A stretch of 64,000 nucleotides of DNA from Sulfitobacter geojensis (GTDB lineage Bacteria > Pseudomonadota > Alphaproteobacteria > Rhodobacterales > Rhodobacteraceae), in the NCBI RefSeq assembly GCF_000622325.1, contig NZ_JASE01000005.1, positions 2,232,001 through 2,296,000 on the forward strand, in the 5' to 3' direction. Shown one piece after another: positions 1 to 9,604 of this stretch. Both the position numbers and the translations under genes were made by a program. Below the pieces are notes generated by a model that did no database searches, was not told where the DNA came from, and was given only the letters and a program-made list of their open reading frames with translations. Every line of letters starts with the position of its first letter. Position 1 is the first letter of the stretch.

Positions 1-338
1 ATCGAGAAATCCTGCGCCATACGCACAAGTGCGTCATAGATCGCGCTGTCACCATGCGGGTGATACTGACCCATCACATCTCCGACGGGACGCGCCGACT
101 TGCGATAGCTTTTGTCGTGGGTGTTTCCGGTTTCGTACATGGCATACAGAATGCGCCGGTGAACCGGTTTCAGACCGTCGCGCAGGTCGGGAATGGCACG
201 GCTCACAATGACCGACATGGCATAATCCAGATAGGACGTACGCATCTCGTGCTCGATGGTAACCTGCGGCCCGTCATAGACGTAGGGAGCAGGCAGGTTT
301 TCATCATTGTTATCAGGTGTTTCTGGCGTGTCGTTCAC
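1..338 (-). CDS. gyrA: DNA gyrase subunit A, N-terminal part (runs off the window)
   Basis: Type II topoisomerase subunit that breaks and rejoins DNA during negative supercoiling. About 112 codons are present from a GTG start at 338 (V-N-D-T-P-E-T-P). The frame contains the family landmarks [28 protein letters not shown] and [17 protein letters not shown]. The quinolone-resistance positions equivalent to E. coli Ser83 and Asp87 are the wild-type Ser and Asp. The catalytic Tyr lies beyond the window edge. No good ATG exists upstream in frame, so GTG is the likely start. The gene diverges from usg. Confidence 0.95.
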   Translation of the reverse strand, partial: MNDTPETPDNNDENLPAPYVYDGPQVTIEHEMRTSYLDYAMSVIVSRAIPDLRDGLKPVHRRILYAMYETGNTHDKSYRKSARPVGDVMGQYHPHGDSAIYDALVRMAQDFS

Positions 339-528
339 GTTGAAAGCTCGACTTTTGATCAGGTCTACATATAGCGTTCAGATATAGCAGAGAGCGCAGA
401 TAAGGTGCAATCCCTGTGGCCCCGCTGCACCGGTTTATCCCGCGCCGCAGCCGCAAGGGATTGTTTTCATTGAAAAGTAAATCTTTTGTGCAAGGCTGAT
501 CGTGCAGCAGCAAGAAAGGGAGGTCAAA

Positions 529-798
529 ATGACCCCATCAGAAACCGAGTTGATGCTTAAGGGCTACGGGCTGACCACGGCAGAGTTTTTTTATCACATG
601 CCCGATTATACCCATGTGCTGAACAGCTATATCTGGCAGGACTATGATCTGGCACCGGACCATCCGAAACTGTTTGAATTTGTCGAATTCTGGCAAAGCA
701 AACTGGACGGACCGTTGCATTCGGTGCGTTTTACCCATCGCAAACTGATTGGCGCGGGGGAGTGGCAAAATCAGGTTGGCGAATTCACCCTGCACTAA
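529..798 (+). CDS. usg: Usg-family protein
   Basis: Encodes 89 residues starting MTPSETELMLKGYGLTTAEF, which I recognise as the small alphaproteobacterial Usg family, named from a gene upstream of trpF in Caulobacter. Its biochemical function is unknown. It is acidic, rich in Tyr/Phe/Trp, soluble, and has no signal peptide. The start at 529 is chosen because GGGAGG lies about 6 bases upstream; an in-frame codon at 502 would add nine unsupported residues. It stands alone, divergent from gyrA and about 80 bp before a DUF2855 gene. Confidence 0.8.
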   Translation: MTPSETELMLKGYGLTTAEFFYHMPDYTHVLNSYIWQDYDLAPDHPKLFEFVEFWQSKLDGPLHSVRFTHRKLIGAGEWQNQVGEFTLH

Positions 799-881
799 AT
801 GCCGCAACGTCGAATGTTTTTACGCAAGCGTTTGGAAATTCCGTTGGTTAGGCTGATGCCAAATCCATGGGAGGAAAAAAC

Positions 882-1949
882 ATGCAGCGTATACTGGTCG
901 ACCAACAAAAGATCACCGCCGTCACGCAGGACGAAAGCGCACCCGCCGACCTGCAACCGAACGAAGTGCGCATCGCGCTGGAAAGCTATGCGCTGACGGC
1001 CAATAACGTCACCTATGCGGCGTCCGGTTTCGCGATTGGATATTGGCAGTTCTTCCCCAGTGGCGTGCCGGGGCAGGGGATCGTGCCGGTTTGGGGCATC
1101 GGAAAGGTCGTCGAAAGCCGCAACGAGATGTTGGCAGAAGGCACGCGGCTTTACGGTTTCTATCCCATGGCTGAATCGCTGGTGATCACCCCTGAAGTGT
1201 CAGCGCGCGGCAATGTTACCGATGTCGCCGCGCATCGCGTTGACCTGCCTGCCGTCTACAACAACTATGTCCCTGTGGGCGAGACAACCCCAGATCAGGA
1301 CCATATCCGCGCCCTGCTGCAACCCTTGCTGGCGACATCGTACTTGTTGTCCGATTGGCTGGAGGACAACGCATATTTCGGCGCAAAACAAGTGATTGTG
1401 GGCAGCGCCTCCTCCAAAACCGGTCTGGGACTGTGCAAATATCTGGCCGAGCATAAGGATCGTGATTTCACCATCGTGGGGCTGACCTCCGCGCGTAATC
1501 GCAGCTTTGTTCAAGGACTGGGTGCCTGTGATCAGGTGTTGAGCTATGATGAAATCGACCAACTGGCGCATCAACCGTCGGTCTATGTTGATATGTCGGG
1601 CAATGCCGCGGTTAAGGCCGCGTTGCACAAACATCTGGCGGCGGAATTAAAGCATTCAGCGGCCGTCGGGATCAGCCACTGGGATGCGTTTAATCCGACA
1701 GTCGCGCTGGAGGGCGTGAAACCGGAGTTCTTTTTCGCCCCCGCCCAGATCGCCAAACGTCGCAAGGAATGGGGCGCCGGTGAAATCGACCGCCGCATCA
1801 CGGAGGCATTCCTGCGCTTGGCCAATGAGGCCTCTGACTGGCTAAGCGTCAAGGTGCACAACGGGATGGACGCCGCCCCGGAGGTGTACACGGCCCTCGC
1901 GACAGGCAAAGCCGATCCGCGCGAGGGGCATGTGATCCGATTGCTTTAA
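882..1949 (+). CDS. DUF2855 family protein
   Basis: Encodes 355 residues. It is recognised as a DUF2855 protein, a family distantly related to medium-chain dehydrogenases but lacking a demonstrated reaction. The central VIVGSASSKTGLGL stretch resembles the start of a Rossmann nucleotide-binding unit, and the YVDMSGN segment is typical of the family. Start at 882 (MQRILVDQQ) follows GGGAGG and an A-run; the in-frame ATG at 867 would include the ribosome site in the gene. It converges with the radical SAM gene, leaving 4 bp between stops. No catalytic residues can be assigned. Confidence 0.75.
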   Translation: MQRILVDQQKITAVTQDESAPADLQPNEVRIALESYALTANNVTYAASGFAIGYWQFFPSGVPGQGIVPVWGIGKVVESRNEMLAEGTRLYGFYPMAESLVITPEVSARGNVTDVAAHRVDLPAVYNNYVPVGETTPDQDHIRALLQPLLATSYLLSDWLEDNAYFGAKQVIVGSASSKTGLGLCKYLAEHKDRDFTIVGLTSARNRSFVQGLGACDQVLSYDEIDQLAHQPSVYVDMSGNAAVKAALHKHLAAELKHSAAVGISHWDAFNPTVALEGVKPEFFFAPAQIAKRRKEWGAGEIDRRITEAFLRLANEASDWLSVKVHNGMDAAPEVYTALATGKADPREGHVIRLL

Positions 1950-1953
1950 GCGG

Positions 1954-2913
1954 TCAGGCCGAACAGCTCGCGCCGCCCAAAACGCAGAACTTGGCGCAAT
2001 GGGGGTGGTTCAGCGCGACGTCCTGTTCCGCCTCTTGCAAGCTGTTGCCCAGTTCGAATTCCGCCGAATAGGGCAACAGCGTGCAGGCCAGAACCGCCGG
2101 TTTCTCCGCGCCTTTGCGTTTCACGACCATACGCGAAGACGCACACATCACTGCATCGGGGGATTTATCCAGAATGCCCCAACACGCGGTGGTAATTTCG
2201 GGCACTTCGACGGATTCGTCCATTTCGGGGAAAAGTACCGTCATCGCCGGGTCATTCGCGTCAATATCCAACCCGTGTTCGCCGTAAAAAGCGGCGTAGC
2301 CGGCGCGGCTTTCGGCGTCACTGTCGCCAAAGACAGATCGCCCCGCCACAGCCATCGTAAACCCGTTATCGCGCAGCCATTTCATGCCGGTCAGGGTCTT
2401 GTCAAACGCCCCCTCACCACGTTCCGCATCATGCAGATCGGCGCGATGGTGATCGACAGAAATACGCAACGTTAACTTGCCCGGATAGGCCGCATTCAGC
2501 CGCAACAGCCCGGCCTGCATGGATTTTCGCATCATCGGGCGCATGGCGTTTGTCAGGATCAACACGTCATAACCACGTGCCAGCGACGCTTCGGTGATGT
2601 CGATCATCTGCGGATTCATAAAGGGCTCGCCGCCGGTGAACGCGATTTCGCGGACGGGCCAGCTCCGCGTTTCGATCTGGTCAAGATAGTCGCGCACCTC
2701 GTCAGCCGTAATATAGACAAGCGCATCATTGCTGGGGCTGGACGCGATATAGCAGTTCACACATTCGATATTGCACAGGGTGCCGGTGTTGAACCACAAC
2801 GTCTGCGGGTTACTCAAAGCAACGGTTGCCCGTGCTTCGCCTTTGGCGGTCAGGGCAGGGTCCTGAAACTTGCCGCTATTGGCGGTGGCACCGGTGACGT
2901 CCAGATCTTTCAT
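1954..2913 (-). CDS. Radical SAM protein with Cys-rich C-terminus
   Basis: Encodes 319 residues. CNIECVNC near residue 50 is the CX3CX2C motif that binds the [4Fe-4S] cluster used to cleave S-adenosylmethionine, and FTGGEPFMN is the usual GGE glycine-rich motif. The last 80 residues hold at least six further Cys, suggesting a SPASM/twitch-like auxiliary cluster and therefore peptide or small-molecule modification, but no partner peptide is nearby. The start follows GAGGAGC. It diverges from zwf and converges with the DUF2855 gene. The substrate is unknown. Confidence 0.85.
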   Translation of the reverse strand: MKDLDVTGATANSGKFQDPALTAKGEARATVALSNPQTLWFNTGTLCNIECVNCYIASSPSNDALVYITADEVRDYLDQIETRSWPVREIAFTGGEPFMNPQMIDITEASLARGYDVLILTNAMRPMMRKSMQAGLLRLNAAYPGKLTLRISVDHHRADLHDAERGEGAFDKTLTGMKWLRDNGFTMAVAGRSVFGDSDAESRAGYAAFYGEHGLDIDANDPAMTVLFPEMDESVEVPEITTACWGILDKSPDAVMCASSRMVVKRKGAEKPAVLACTLLPYSAEFELGNSLQEAEQDVALNHPHCAKFCVLGGASCSA

Positions 2914-3102
2914 GACTGCTCCTCGTTGGGCAATTATAATGGGAAAACACTTGTTTCACCGCTGTTCATGTTATCCACTGTGCTACGGTATCCAAAGTGT
3001 GTTGAAAAGACCTGCACCGCGGGTGTGCACGGGCTTGTGAACGCTTGAAATTTGACTATGTTACCGCTAACAGCGCCTGCAAAGATGAGAGACGGGGATA
3101 AA

Positions 3103-4599
3103 ATGACCAAACTTCATGATGGTGTGCCACATATGGTGTCGCGGGTTATTCCGGTTGATCCTTTCGATCTGGTGATCTTTGGCGGCACGGGCGATCTGGC
3201 GCGGCGCAAGATTTTGCCGGGATTGTTCCGGCGGTTCATTGCCGGTCAGATGCCGCCAGAGGCGCGGATCATCGGGGCGGCGCGTACGGATATGGACAGC
3301 GCGGGTTACCGCGAAATGATTGCCGGTGCGATTGACGAATTCGGCGGCATCGACACACCGCCTACCGGTACGCTGGACGCCTTTCTGGCGCAGCTGGAAT
3401 ATGTCACGATCGACGCCAAAGGCGAAGCGGGGTGGGCCGAACTGCAAGAGTTGATGAAAGGCACGGGCCGCGTTGAAGCATATTATTTCTCCGTGGCCCC
3501 CTCCTTGTTCGGCGATCTGGCAGAGCGGTTGCAACATTGGGGCATGGCAGATGTGGATGCCCGCATCGTGGTCGAAAAACCTTTTGGCCGCGATCTGGCT
3601 ACCGCAAAGGCGCTGAACGGGACGCTCGCCAAATACTTTAACGAAGACCAGATTTACCGCATCGACCATTATCTGGGCAAAGAGACCGTGCAAAATCTGA
3701 TGGCGGTGCGCTTTGGCAACATGCTGTTTGAACCTTTGTGGAACGCACAATACGTCGATCACATCCAGATCACCGTGGCCGAAACCGTCGGTGTCGGGGG
3801 CAGGGGCGAATACTACGACAAATCCGGTGCGATGCGCGATATGGTGCAGAACCACCTGATGCAACTGTTGTGCCTGATCGCGATGGAACCGCCCGCGCGG
3901 TTCGACCCTGATGCGGTGCGCGACGAAAAACTCAAGGTGATCCGCGCGCTTGATCCCGTTCTGCCCCACCACATCATGCGTGGCCAATACGAGGCAGAAG
4001 CAGGGCAGGAAGGCACGCATCCAAGTTACCGCGAAGCGGTGGGTGATCCCCGTTCCAAAACGGAAAGCTTTATCGCGTTGAAAACCCAGATCAGCAACTG
4101 GCGCTGGTCGGGCACGCCGTTTTATCTGCGCACCGGCAAACGTATGGCGGCGCGGTCCTCGGAAATATCCGTGGTGTTCAAGGAAACGCCGCATTCGATT
4201 TTCGGGCCGGATGCCGGACAACACCGCAACGTGCTGTCGATCCGCCTGCAACCGAACGAAGGCATCACGCTGGGTGTGACGATCAAGGAACCGGGACCGG
4301 GCGGTATGCGCCTGATCGACGTGCCCCTTGATATGACATTTGCCGAAGCGCTGGATGATGACGCCGAACACGTCGATGCCTATGAGCGGCTGATCATGGA
4401 TGTGATCCGTGGCAACCAGACCCTGTTCATGCGCGGCGATGAGGTAGAAGCGGCCTGGGCATGGACCGATCCGATTATCCACGGCTGGGAAGCACGCGGC
4501 GAAGTGCCCAAGCCCTACGACAGCGGGTCCAACGGCACCACGGATTCACATGAATTAATGCGGCGGGACGGCCGCGAATGGCGAAAGGTATCCCTATGA
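3103..4599 (+). CDS. zwf: Glucose-6-phosphate 1-dehydrogenase
   Basis: Oxidises glucose 6-phosphate to 6-phosphogluconolactone with NAD(P)+, the entry to the Entner-Doudoroff and oxidative pentose phosphate routes. The 498-residue product shows the N-terminal dinucleotide motif FGGTGDLARRK, EKPFGRDL, and the active-site signature RIDHYLGKE. The start at 3103 has a GGGG ribosome site; ATG 3133 (MVSRVIPVD) is a real alternative and matches many relatives. It is first in a tight zwf-pgl-pgi operon, sharing ATGA with pgl. No edd or eda gene is present here. Confidence 0.95.
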   Translation: MTKLHDGVPHMVSRVIPVDPFDLVIFGGTGDLARRKILPGLFRRFIAGQMPPEARIIGAARTDMDSAGYREMIAGAIDEFGGIDTPPTGTLDAFLAQLEYVTIDAKGEAGWAELQELMKGTGRVEAYYFSVAPSLFGDLAERLQHWGMADVDARIVVEKPFGRDLATAKALNGTLAKYFNEDQIYRIDHYLGKETVQNLMAVRFGNMLFEPLWNAQYVDHIQITVAETVGVGGRGEYYDKSGAMRDMVQNHLMQLLCLIAMEPPARFDPDAVRDEKLKVIRALDPVLPHHIMRGQYEAEAGQEGTHPSYREAVGDPRSKTESFIALKTQISNWRWSGTPFYLRTGKRMAARSSEISVVFKETPHSIFGPDAGQHRNVLSIRLQPNEGITLGVTIKEPGPGGMRLIDVPLDMTFAEALDDDAEHVDAYERLIMDVIRGNQTLFMRGDEVEAAWAWTDPIIHGWEARGEVPKPYDSGSNGTTDSHELMRRDGREWRKVSL

Positions 4600-5267
4600 A
4601 TTTGATCGAATACCCCGACCGCGAGATGCTGGCCATGTCTGTTGCAAATGTGCTGGCGGGCGAATTGCGCAAATCTTTGGCGGTTCAGGATCATGCCTCG
4701 TTTGCCTTGCCCGGTGGCACCACGCCGGGGCCGATCTTCGAAATGATGAGCGCAGTCGAAATCGACTGGTCGCGCGTCCATGTCATGCTGACGGACGAGC
4801 GCTGGGTGGATGAAGAAAACGCGCATTCCAATGCACGGCTGGTAAAGAACACGCTGCTCACGGGCTTTGGAGCCCAAGCGCAGTTCATTCCCTATTACCG
4901 TGACGGTCTTTCCGCCGCCGAAGGGGCCACAGAGGTCGCACCAACGCTCAAGGATGAATTGCCACTCTCGCTGTTGTTGCTGGGCATGGGGGCTGACATG
5001 CACACCGCATCGCTGTTTCCCAATGCACAAGGGCTGGGCGAGGCCATGGCAAATGACGCCCCCCTGTTGTGCGCCGTGCAACCGGTCGATCAGGACATGG
5101 TGCGTGTCACCCTGCCATTGCACGTTCTCACCGGCGCGTTGTCGACCCATCTGGTAATCTTTGGCGATGAGAAACGCGCCGCCGTGGAGCGCGCTCAAAG
5201 CCTGCCGCCCGAAGAAGCCCCCATAGGAGCGGTACTGGCCAATGCCACCGTGCACTGGGCCGCGTAA
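4596..5267 (+). CDS. pgl: 6-phosphogluconolactonase
   Basis: Hydrolyses 6-phospho-D-glucono-1,5-lactone, the product of Zwf. Its 223 residues contain [15 protein letters not shown] and [16 protein letters not shown], typical of the DevB/SOL family that shares the glucosamine-6-phosphate isomerase fold. The start ATG overlaps the zwf stop (ATGA), and the stop overlaps the pgi start (TAATG), so the three genes are probably translationally coupled. The length is normal. Confidence 0.93.
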   Translation: MNLIEYPDREMLAMSVANVLAGELRKSLAVQDHASFALPGGTTPGPIFEMMSAVEIDWSRVHVMLTDERWVDEENAHSNARLVKNTLLTGFGAQAQFIPYYRDGLSAAEGATEVAPTLKDELPLSLLLLGMGADMHTASLFPNAQGLGEAMANDAPLLCAVQPVDQDMVRVTLPLHVLTGALSTHLVIFGDEKRAAVERAQSLPPEEAPIGAVLANATVHWAA

Positions 5268-6859
5268 TGCAGACTTGGGACAAACTACACACCCGTTTTG
5301 AAGCCATTGGCGAACGCCCCATTCTGGCGCTGTTCGAGGATGCGACACGTGCCAAATCCTTTACCATCCAGACACAGGATATGGCGTTTGATTATGCCAA
5401 AACCAACATTGACGCCGACACCCGGGCCGATCTGATCGCGTTGGCCGAGGAGGCCGGTGTCGCAGACAAACGCGATGCCATGTTCCGGGGCGACAAGATC
5501 AACGATACCGAAGGGCGCGCAGTTTTGCACACCGCGCTGCGCAACCGCGATGATGCGCCGGTCATGGTGGACGGCGCAGACGTCATGCCCGCCATCCGCG
5601 ACACCCTGAAACGGATGGCGGATTTCTCCGACCAGATCCGCGGCAGCGGCATCACCGATGTCGTCAACATCGGCATCGGCGGTTCCGACCTTGGACCCGC
5701 CATGGCTGTGGCAGCACTCGCCCCGTATCACGACGGGCCGCGCTGCCATTTTGTGTCGAACGTGGACGGGGCGCATATTTCGGATACGCTGCGCGGGCTG
5801 GACGCCAAAACCACGCTGGTCATTGTCGCCTCAAAAACCTTTACCACCATCGAAACCATGACCAATGCGCGCACCGCGCGGGCGTGGATGGTGGATCATG
5901 GCGGCAATCCGGCAACGCAGTTTGCAGCCCTCAGTACCGCCGAGGACAAGACCGCCGCGTTCGGCATTGCGCCTGCGCAAGTCTTCGGTTTCGAGGACTG
6001 GGTGGGCGGGCGTTATTCCGTCTGGGGGCCGATTGGCCTGTCCCTCATGATCGCCATCGGGCCGAAAGGGTTCAACGCCTTTCTCGATGGTGCTTTTGCC
6101 ATGGACACCCATTTTCGCGCCGCCGAGCCTTTGGAAAACATGCCAATGATGCTGGCGTTGGTCGGCATCTGGCACAACCAAATTTGCGGCCACGCCACCC
6201 GCGCGGTATTGCCCTACGATGAACGTCTGTCGCTATTGCCTGATTACTTTCAACAACTTGAGATGGAATCAAACGGCAAGCGTGTGCAGATGGACGGCAC
6301 CGCATCGCCGCGCGACACCGGCCCCGTTGTCTGGGGCGCGGCGGGCACTAACGGGCAGCATGCGTTTTATCAGCTGATCCATCAGGGCACCCGTGTCATT
6401 CCCTGCGAATTCATGGTGGCGGCCAACGGGCATGAACCGGAACTGGCGCATCATCACCACCTGCTGATTGCCAATTGTCTGGCCCAATCCGAAGCCTTGA
6501 TGCAGGGGCGCTCGCTGGCGCAGGCCCGCAAGATCATGCAGGACAAGGGGCTAAGTGGTGACGAACTGGAACGCCAGGCGCAACATCGCGTCTTTGTCGG
6601 CAACCGGCCGTCGACCACGTTGGTCTATGACCGGCTTGACCCGTATACTTTGGGTCAAATCATCGCGCTTTATGAACACCGCGTGTTTGTCGAAGGGGTG
6701 ATCCTCGGGATCAACTCTTATGATCAATGGGGCGTTGAACTGGGCAAGGAGCTGGCGACATCGCTGCAACCCGTTGTCGAGGGCACACAAAGCGCCGAGG
6801 GCAAGGACAGCTCGACCGCCTCATTGGTCGACTATTTGATCAGGCACCGCGACGCCTGA
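5267..6859 (+). CDS. pgi: Glucose-6-phosphate isomerase
   Basis: Interconverts glucose 6-phosphate and fructose 6-phosphate. It is 530 residues, a normal length, with [13 protein letters not shown], the catalytic-Glu region QLEMESNGK, the His region [15 protein letters not shown], and the C-terminal Lys region [12 protein letters not shown]. It is last in the zwf-pgl-pgi operon. In Entner-Doudoroff organisms the enzyme returns fructose 6-phosphate to the zwf step. Confidence 0.96.
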   Translation: MQTWDKLHTRFEAIGERPILALFEDATRAKSFTIQTQDMAFDYAKTNIDADTRADLIALAEEAGVADKRDAMFRGDKINDTEGRAVLHTALRNRDDAPVMVDGADVMPAIRDTLKRMADFSDQIRGSGITDVVNIGIGGSDLGPAMAVAALAPYHDGPRCHFVSNVDGAHISDTLRGLDAKTTLVIVASKTFTTIETMTNARTARAWMVDHGGNPATQFAALSTAEDKTAAFGIAPAQVFGFEDWVGGRYSVWGPIGLSLMIAIGPKGFNAFLDGAFAMDTHFRAAEPLENMPMMLALVGIWHNQICGHATRAVLPYDERLSLLPDYFQQLEMESNGKRVQMDGTASPRDTGPVVWGAAGTNGQHAFYQLIHQGTRVIPCEFMVAANGHEPELAHHHHLLIANCLAQSEALMQGRSLAQARKIMQDKGLSGDELERQAQHRVFVGNRPSTTLVYDRLDPYTLGQIIALYEHRVFVEGVILGINSYDQWGVELGKELATSLQPVVEGTQSAEGKDSSTASLVDYLIRHRDA

Positions 6860-6884
6860 TCAGCATCGGCCCCAAAGCGCGACA

Positions 6885-7346
6885 TCAGACCTGATGATCA
6901 TAGGTGACCCACATCGTGCGGGTCGCCAGTTTGTCGTAAACGCCGCGCCCGCGATAATTGTCATCCGCCGTGATCCAGCGCACGACCGGCCAACCGTTTT
7001 CGCGCGCCACATCCGCGACCGCCTTGATCAGCGCATCCGCAGCCCCCGAACCGCGCGCCGCGGGATCGACAAACAGATCGTCCAGAAAACAATTTGTCCG
7101 CGCGCCAAGGCAGCTGACAAAAGGCCGGTAATGGGTCAGTCCCACCAACCTGCCATCCGCATTTTCGGCGACAATCCCGTTACTGGTGTGTTCCGCATCC
7201 ATCAGCCAACCGAAAACCCTGTCGCGCATTTCGGCGGTTTGTTCGACTTTGTAAAACGTGGCGTAGCCCTGATACAGGTTATCCCATTCGGCGCGGTCGG
7301 TCGCCTTGAGCGGGCGGGTGGTGATGTGACTGTTTTGACCTGCCAT
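6885..7346 (-). CDS. GNAT family N-acetyltransferase
   Basis: Encodes 153 residues with the GNAT fold: FLDDLFVDPAARGSGAADALI supplies the acetyl-CoA pyrophosphate loop (R-G-S-G-A), and RWITADDNYRGRGVYDKL matches the C-terminal half. The acceptor is not predictable. Its start lies 3 bp after the stop of the broken thioesterase gene upstream, so the two form an operon and the premature stop may lower its expression through polarity. Confidence 0.85.
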   Translation of the reverse strand: MAGQNSHITTRPLKATDRAEWDNLYQGYATFYKVEQTAEMRDRVFGWLMDAEHTSNGIVAENADGRLVGLTHYRPFVSCLGARTNCFLDDLFVDPAARGSGAADALIKAVADVARENGWPVVRWITADDNYRGRGVYDKLATRTMWVTYDHQV

Positions 7347-7349
7347 GGG

Positions 7350-7832
7350 TTATCCTTCCTGCTTCGCGCCATCGACGGCGATGAATCGGGCGCGAATCTC
7401 GTCCGGGATCGGGAAACGGCCTGATCCGTCAGGCTGCAACAACACCAACACGCAGTCAAAGGTCGCCCGCAACGTACCACCTGACCAAATCTGCTGACCC
7501 AGCGTGTATGAACTGGTACGAAACGCACGACAGCCGCATGTCGCAACGTAATCTTCGTCCATCCGCATTTCCTGATGGTAGCGAATGTTGCCTGACCGGA
7601 TCACAATCCGTGGATTCACACCGCTTTTGCCATAGTTTGAAATGCCCCATTCCTGCGAATATCGCACCCGCAGGCGTTCGAACTATTCAAGGTAAACCTT
7701 GTTATTTACATGGTTCAAAATGTCCAATTCGGAAAACCGAACACGGTCTGCCATGGCCAGAGGTTGCACGGGGTCAATGCCGGCAACAACCTGTTGGGCG
7801 GGGGAAAGCGGGGTATGGTAAGTTAACGTCAT
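7350..7832 (-). pseudogene. Hot-dog (4HBT) acyl-CoA thioesterase interrupted by an in-frame amber codon
   Basis: Read from ATG at 7832, the frame runs 49 codons (MTLTYHTPL to NHVNNKVYLE), meets TAG at 7685-7683, and continues without further stops for 110 codons (FERLRVRYSQEWG to AKQEG). Both halves join into a normal 160-codon YbgC-like thioesterase: SELDILNHVNNKVY is the active-site loop, and the residue between YLE and FER is Trp in the family as I remember it. A single TGG to TAG change explains the break. A GTG at 7667 could start only a fragment lacking the active site. It may be a real mutation, a read-through site or a sequencing error. Confidence 0.85.
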
Positions 7833-7923
7833 GTCACATGCTTAAGGGGGGACACCACCCGCTTGCAAGAGCACGCCGCATTGTTCAAGTTACGGCAAAA
7901 CATTTCCATGGGAGGAAACCGCA

Positions 7924-9543
7924 ATGCTTGGCCAAATGATGACGCAACCGCTGCTGATATCGAGCCTGATCGCCCATACCGAACGCTACCACAACACGGC
8001 CGAGATTTATTCGGTCAATACTGGGGGCGGTGTCGAAGAAACCTCATGGGGGCAGGTGGCGCTCAACGCGCGCAAACTGGCCTCCGCTCTGACGGGTCTG
8101 GGGCTCGAACCGCAGGCGCGTTGCGGCACGATCGCGTGGAACAACCGCCGCCATCTGGAAATATATTTCGGCGTCTCGGGGGGCGGGTTCGTCTGCCACA
8201 CCATCAACCCGCGCCTGTTTCCCGAACAGCTGGTCTATATCCTGAACCATGCGGAAGATAAGGTTCTGTTCATCGACAAGACCTTTGTGCCTTTGGTCGC
8301 CGCGATCCGCGACAAGCTGGAGCATCTGGAACATGTCGTGCTGATGGAAGGCACCGATGAGGAAGCCGCCAAAGCGTTACCGGGTTTGAAATTCTATGAC
8401 GATCTGGTTGCCTCGGGTGATGATGCCTACACTTGGCCGCAGATCGACGAAAACACCGCCTCCAGCCTGTGTTACACCTCCGGTACGACGGGCAACCCGA
8501 AGGGCGTTCTTTATTCACACCGCTCCACTGTGCTGCATTCCTTTGGTGTGAACATGGCGGACAGTCTGGGCATCAAGGCCACGGATATCGTCTTGCCGGT
8601 GGTCCCGATGTTCCACGTCAACGCATGGGGCTCGCCTTATGCCTGCGCCATGAGCGGGGCGCGCATGGTGATGCCGGGGCCGGGACTGGACGGGCCGTCG
8701 CTTGTTAAACTGATTGACAGCTACAAGGTTTCAATTGCCCTTGGGGTGCCAACAATCTGGCTGGGTCTGCTGGGAGAAGCCAAGAAAATCGGCAGCAAGC
8801 TCGAAAGCCTGCAAAGCACCGTTGTCGGCGGCTCTGCCTGTCCGCCTTCGATGATCACCTCCTTCCGCGAGGATTTCGGCGTGGATACAGTACACGCCTG
8901 GGGCATGACGGAAATGTCTCCTTTGGGATCTGTGAACCGGCCCTTGTCCAAACATCTGGAACTGCCAATCGAAGCACAGCACAGCCTGCGTGAAAATCAG
9001 GGACGTCCCGTGTTCGGTGTCGAACTTGAAATTCTCGATGACGACGGCAACCCCTTGCCTCATGATGGTAAGGCACAGGGCGATCTGGTCACACGCGGCC
9101 ACTGGATTCTGGATGCATATTTCCGCTCCACACGCGAAGAAACCCTGACCAACGGCTGGTTTGACACGGGCGATGTGGCGACGATGGATCCTGACGGCTA
9201 TGTCACGATCAAGGACCGTTCAAAGGACATCATCAAATCTGGCGGCGAATGGATCAGCTCAGTCGAGTTGGAAAACATCGCCATTGCCCATCCGATGCTG
9301 GCGGATGCCGCGGTCATCGGGGCGCGTCACGAAAAATGGGATGAACGCCCGATCTTGGTCGCTGTCAAAGCCGAAGGGCAAGACCCGTCAGAGGCCGAGG
9401 TACTTGAGGTGTTCGAAGGCAAAATCGCAAAGTGGCAGGTGCCGGACCGTGTGGTCTTTACCGATGTGCTGCCGCGCAACGCCACGGGCAAGGTGCTGAA
9501 ACGCAACCTGCGCGAAGAGTTTGGCGAAGTATTGATCGGCTAG
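7924..9543 (+). CDS. Acyl-CoA ligase, DmdB-like (possible 3-methylmercaptopropionate-CoA ligase)
   Basis: A 539-residue ATP-dependent acyl-CoA synthetase. The AMP-binding P-loop is [11 protein letters not shown] at residues 184-194, the A5 region is [23 protein letters not shown] holds the adenylate Asp, and the catalytic Lys is in NATGKVLKR near the C-terminus. The start (MLGQMM), length and many segments resemble DmdB of Ruegeria, which activates 3-methylmercaptopropionate in DMSP demethylation; related enzymes accept medium-chain fatty acids. No dmdA, dmdC or dmdD lies beside it, so the substrate is inferred. GGGAGGA precedes the start. Confidence 0.85.
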   Translation: MLGQMMTQPLLISSLIAHTERYHNTAEIYSVNTGGGVEETSWGQVALNARKLASALTGLGLEPQARCGTIAWNNRRHLEIYFGVSGGGFVCHTINPRLFPEQLVYILNHAEDKVLFIDKTFVPLVAAIRDKLEHLEHVVLMEGTDEEAAKALPGLKFYDDLVASGDDAYTWPQIDENTASSLCYTSGTTGNPKGVLYSHRSTVLHSFGVNMADSLGIKATDIVLPVVPMFHVNAWGSPYACAMSGARMVMPGPGLDGPSLVKLIDSYKVSIALGVPTIWLGLLGEAKKIGSKLESLQSTVVGGSACPPSMITSFREDFGVDTVHAWGMTEMSPLGSVNRPLSKHLELPIEAQHSLRENQGRPVFGVELEILDDDGNPLPHDGKAQGDLVTRGHWILDAYFRSTREETLTNGWFDTGDVATMDPDGYVTIKDRSKDIIKSGGEWISSVELENIAIAHPMLADAAVIGARHEKWDERPILVAVKAEGQDPSEAEVLEVFEGKIAKWQVPDRVVFTDVLPRNATGKVLKRNLREEFGEVLIG

Positions 9544-9558
9544 ACCGACCCTACACAC

Positions 9559-9583
9559 GGGAAGGGGCGACAAGTCCCTTCCC
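9559..9583. terminator. Hairpin between convergent genes
   Basis: GGGAAGGG and CCCTTCCC form a perfect 8-bp stem with a 9-base loop between the acyl-CoA ligase and the convergent aldo/keto reductase. There is no U-tract on either side, so it may act as a weak bidirectional terminator or 3'-end stabiliser. Confidence 0.55.
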
Positions 9584-9604
9584 AACGGAACCGATGTAAC
9601 CGGC

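Noticed and set aside
2968..2980. TTATCCACT resembling a DnaA box near zwf
   Set aside because: Single 8-of-9 match with no clustered boxes, no AT-rich unwinding region and no origin-type genes; not evidence of a replication origin.
3067..4482. Long open frame of 471 codons opposite zwf
   Set aside because: Antisense shadow of a high-GC coding gene; His/Arg-rich composition, no ribosome site, no recognisable motif.
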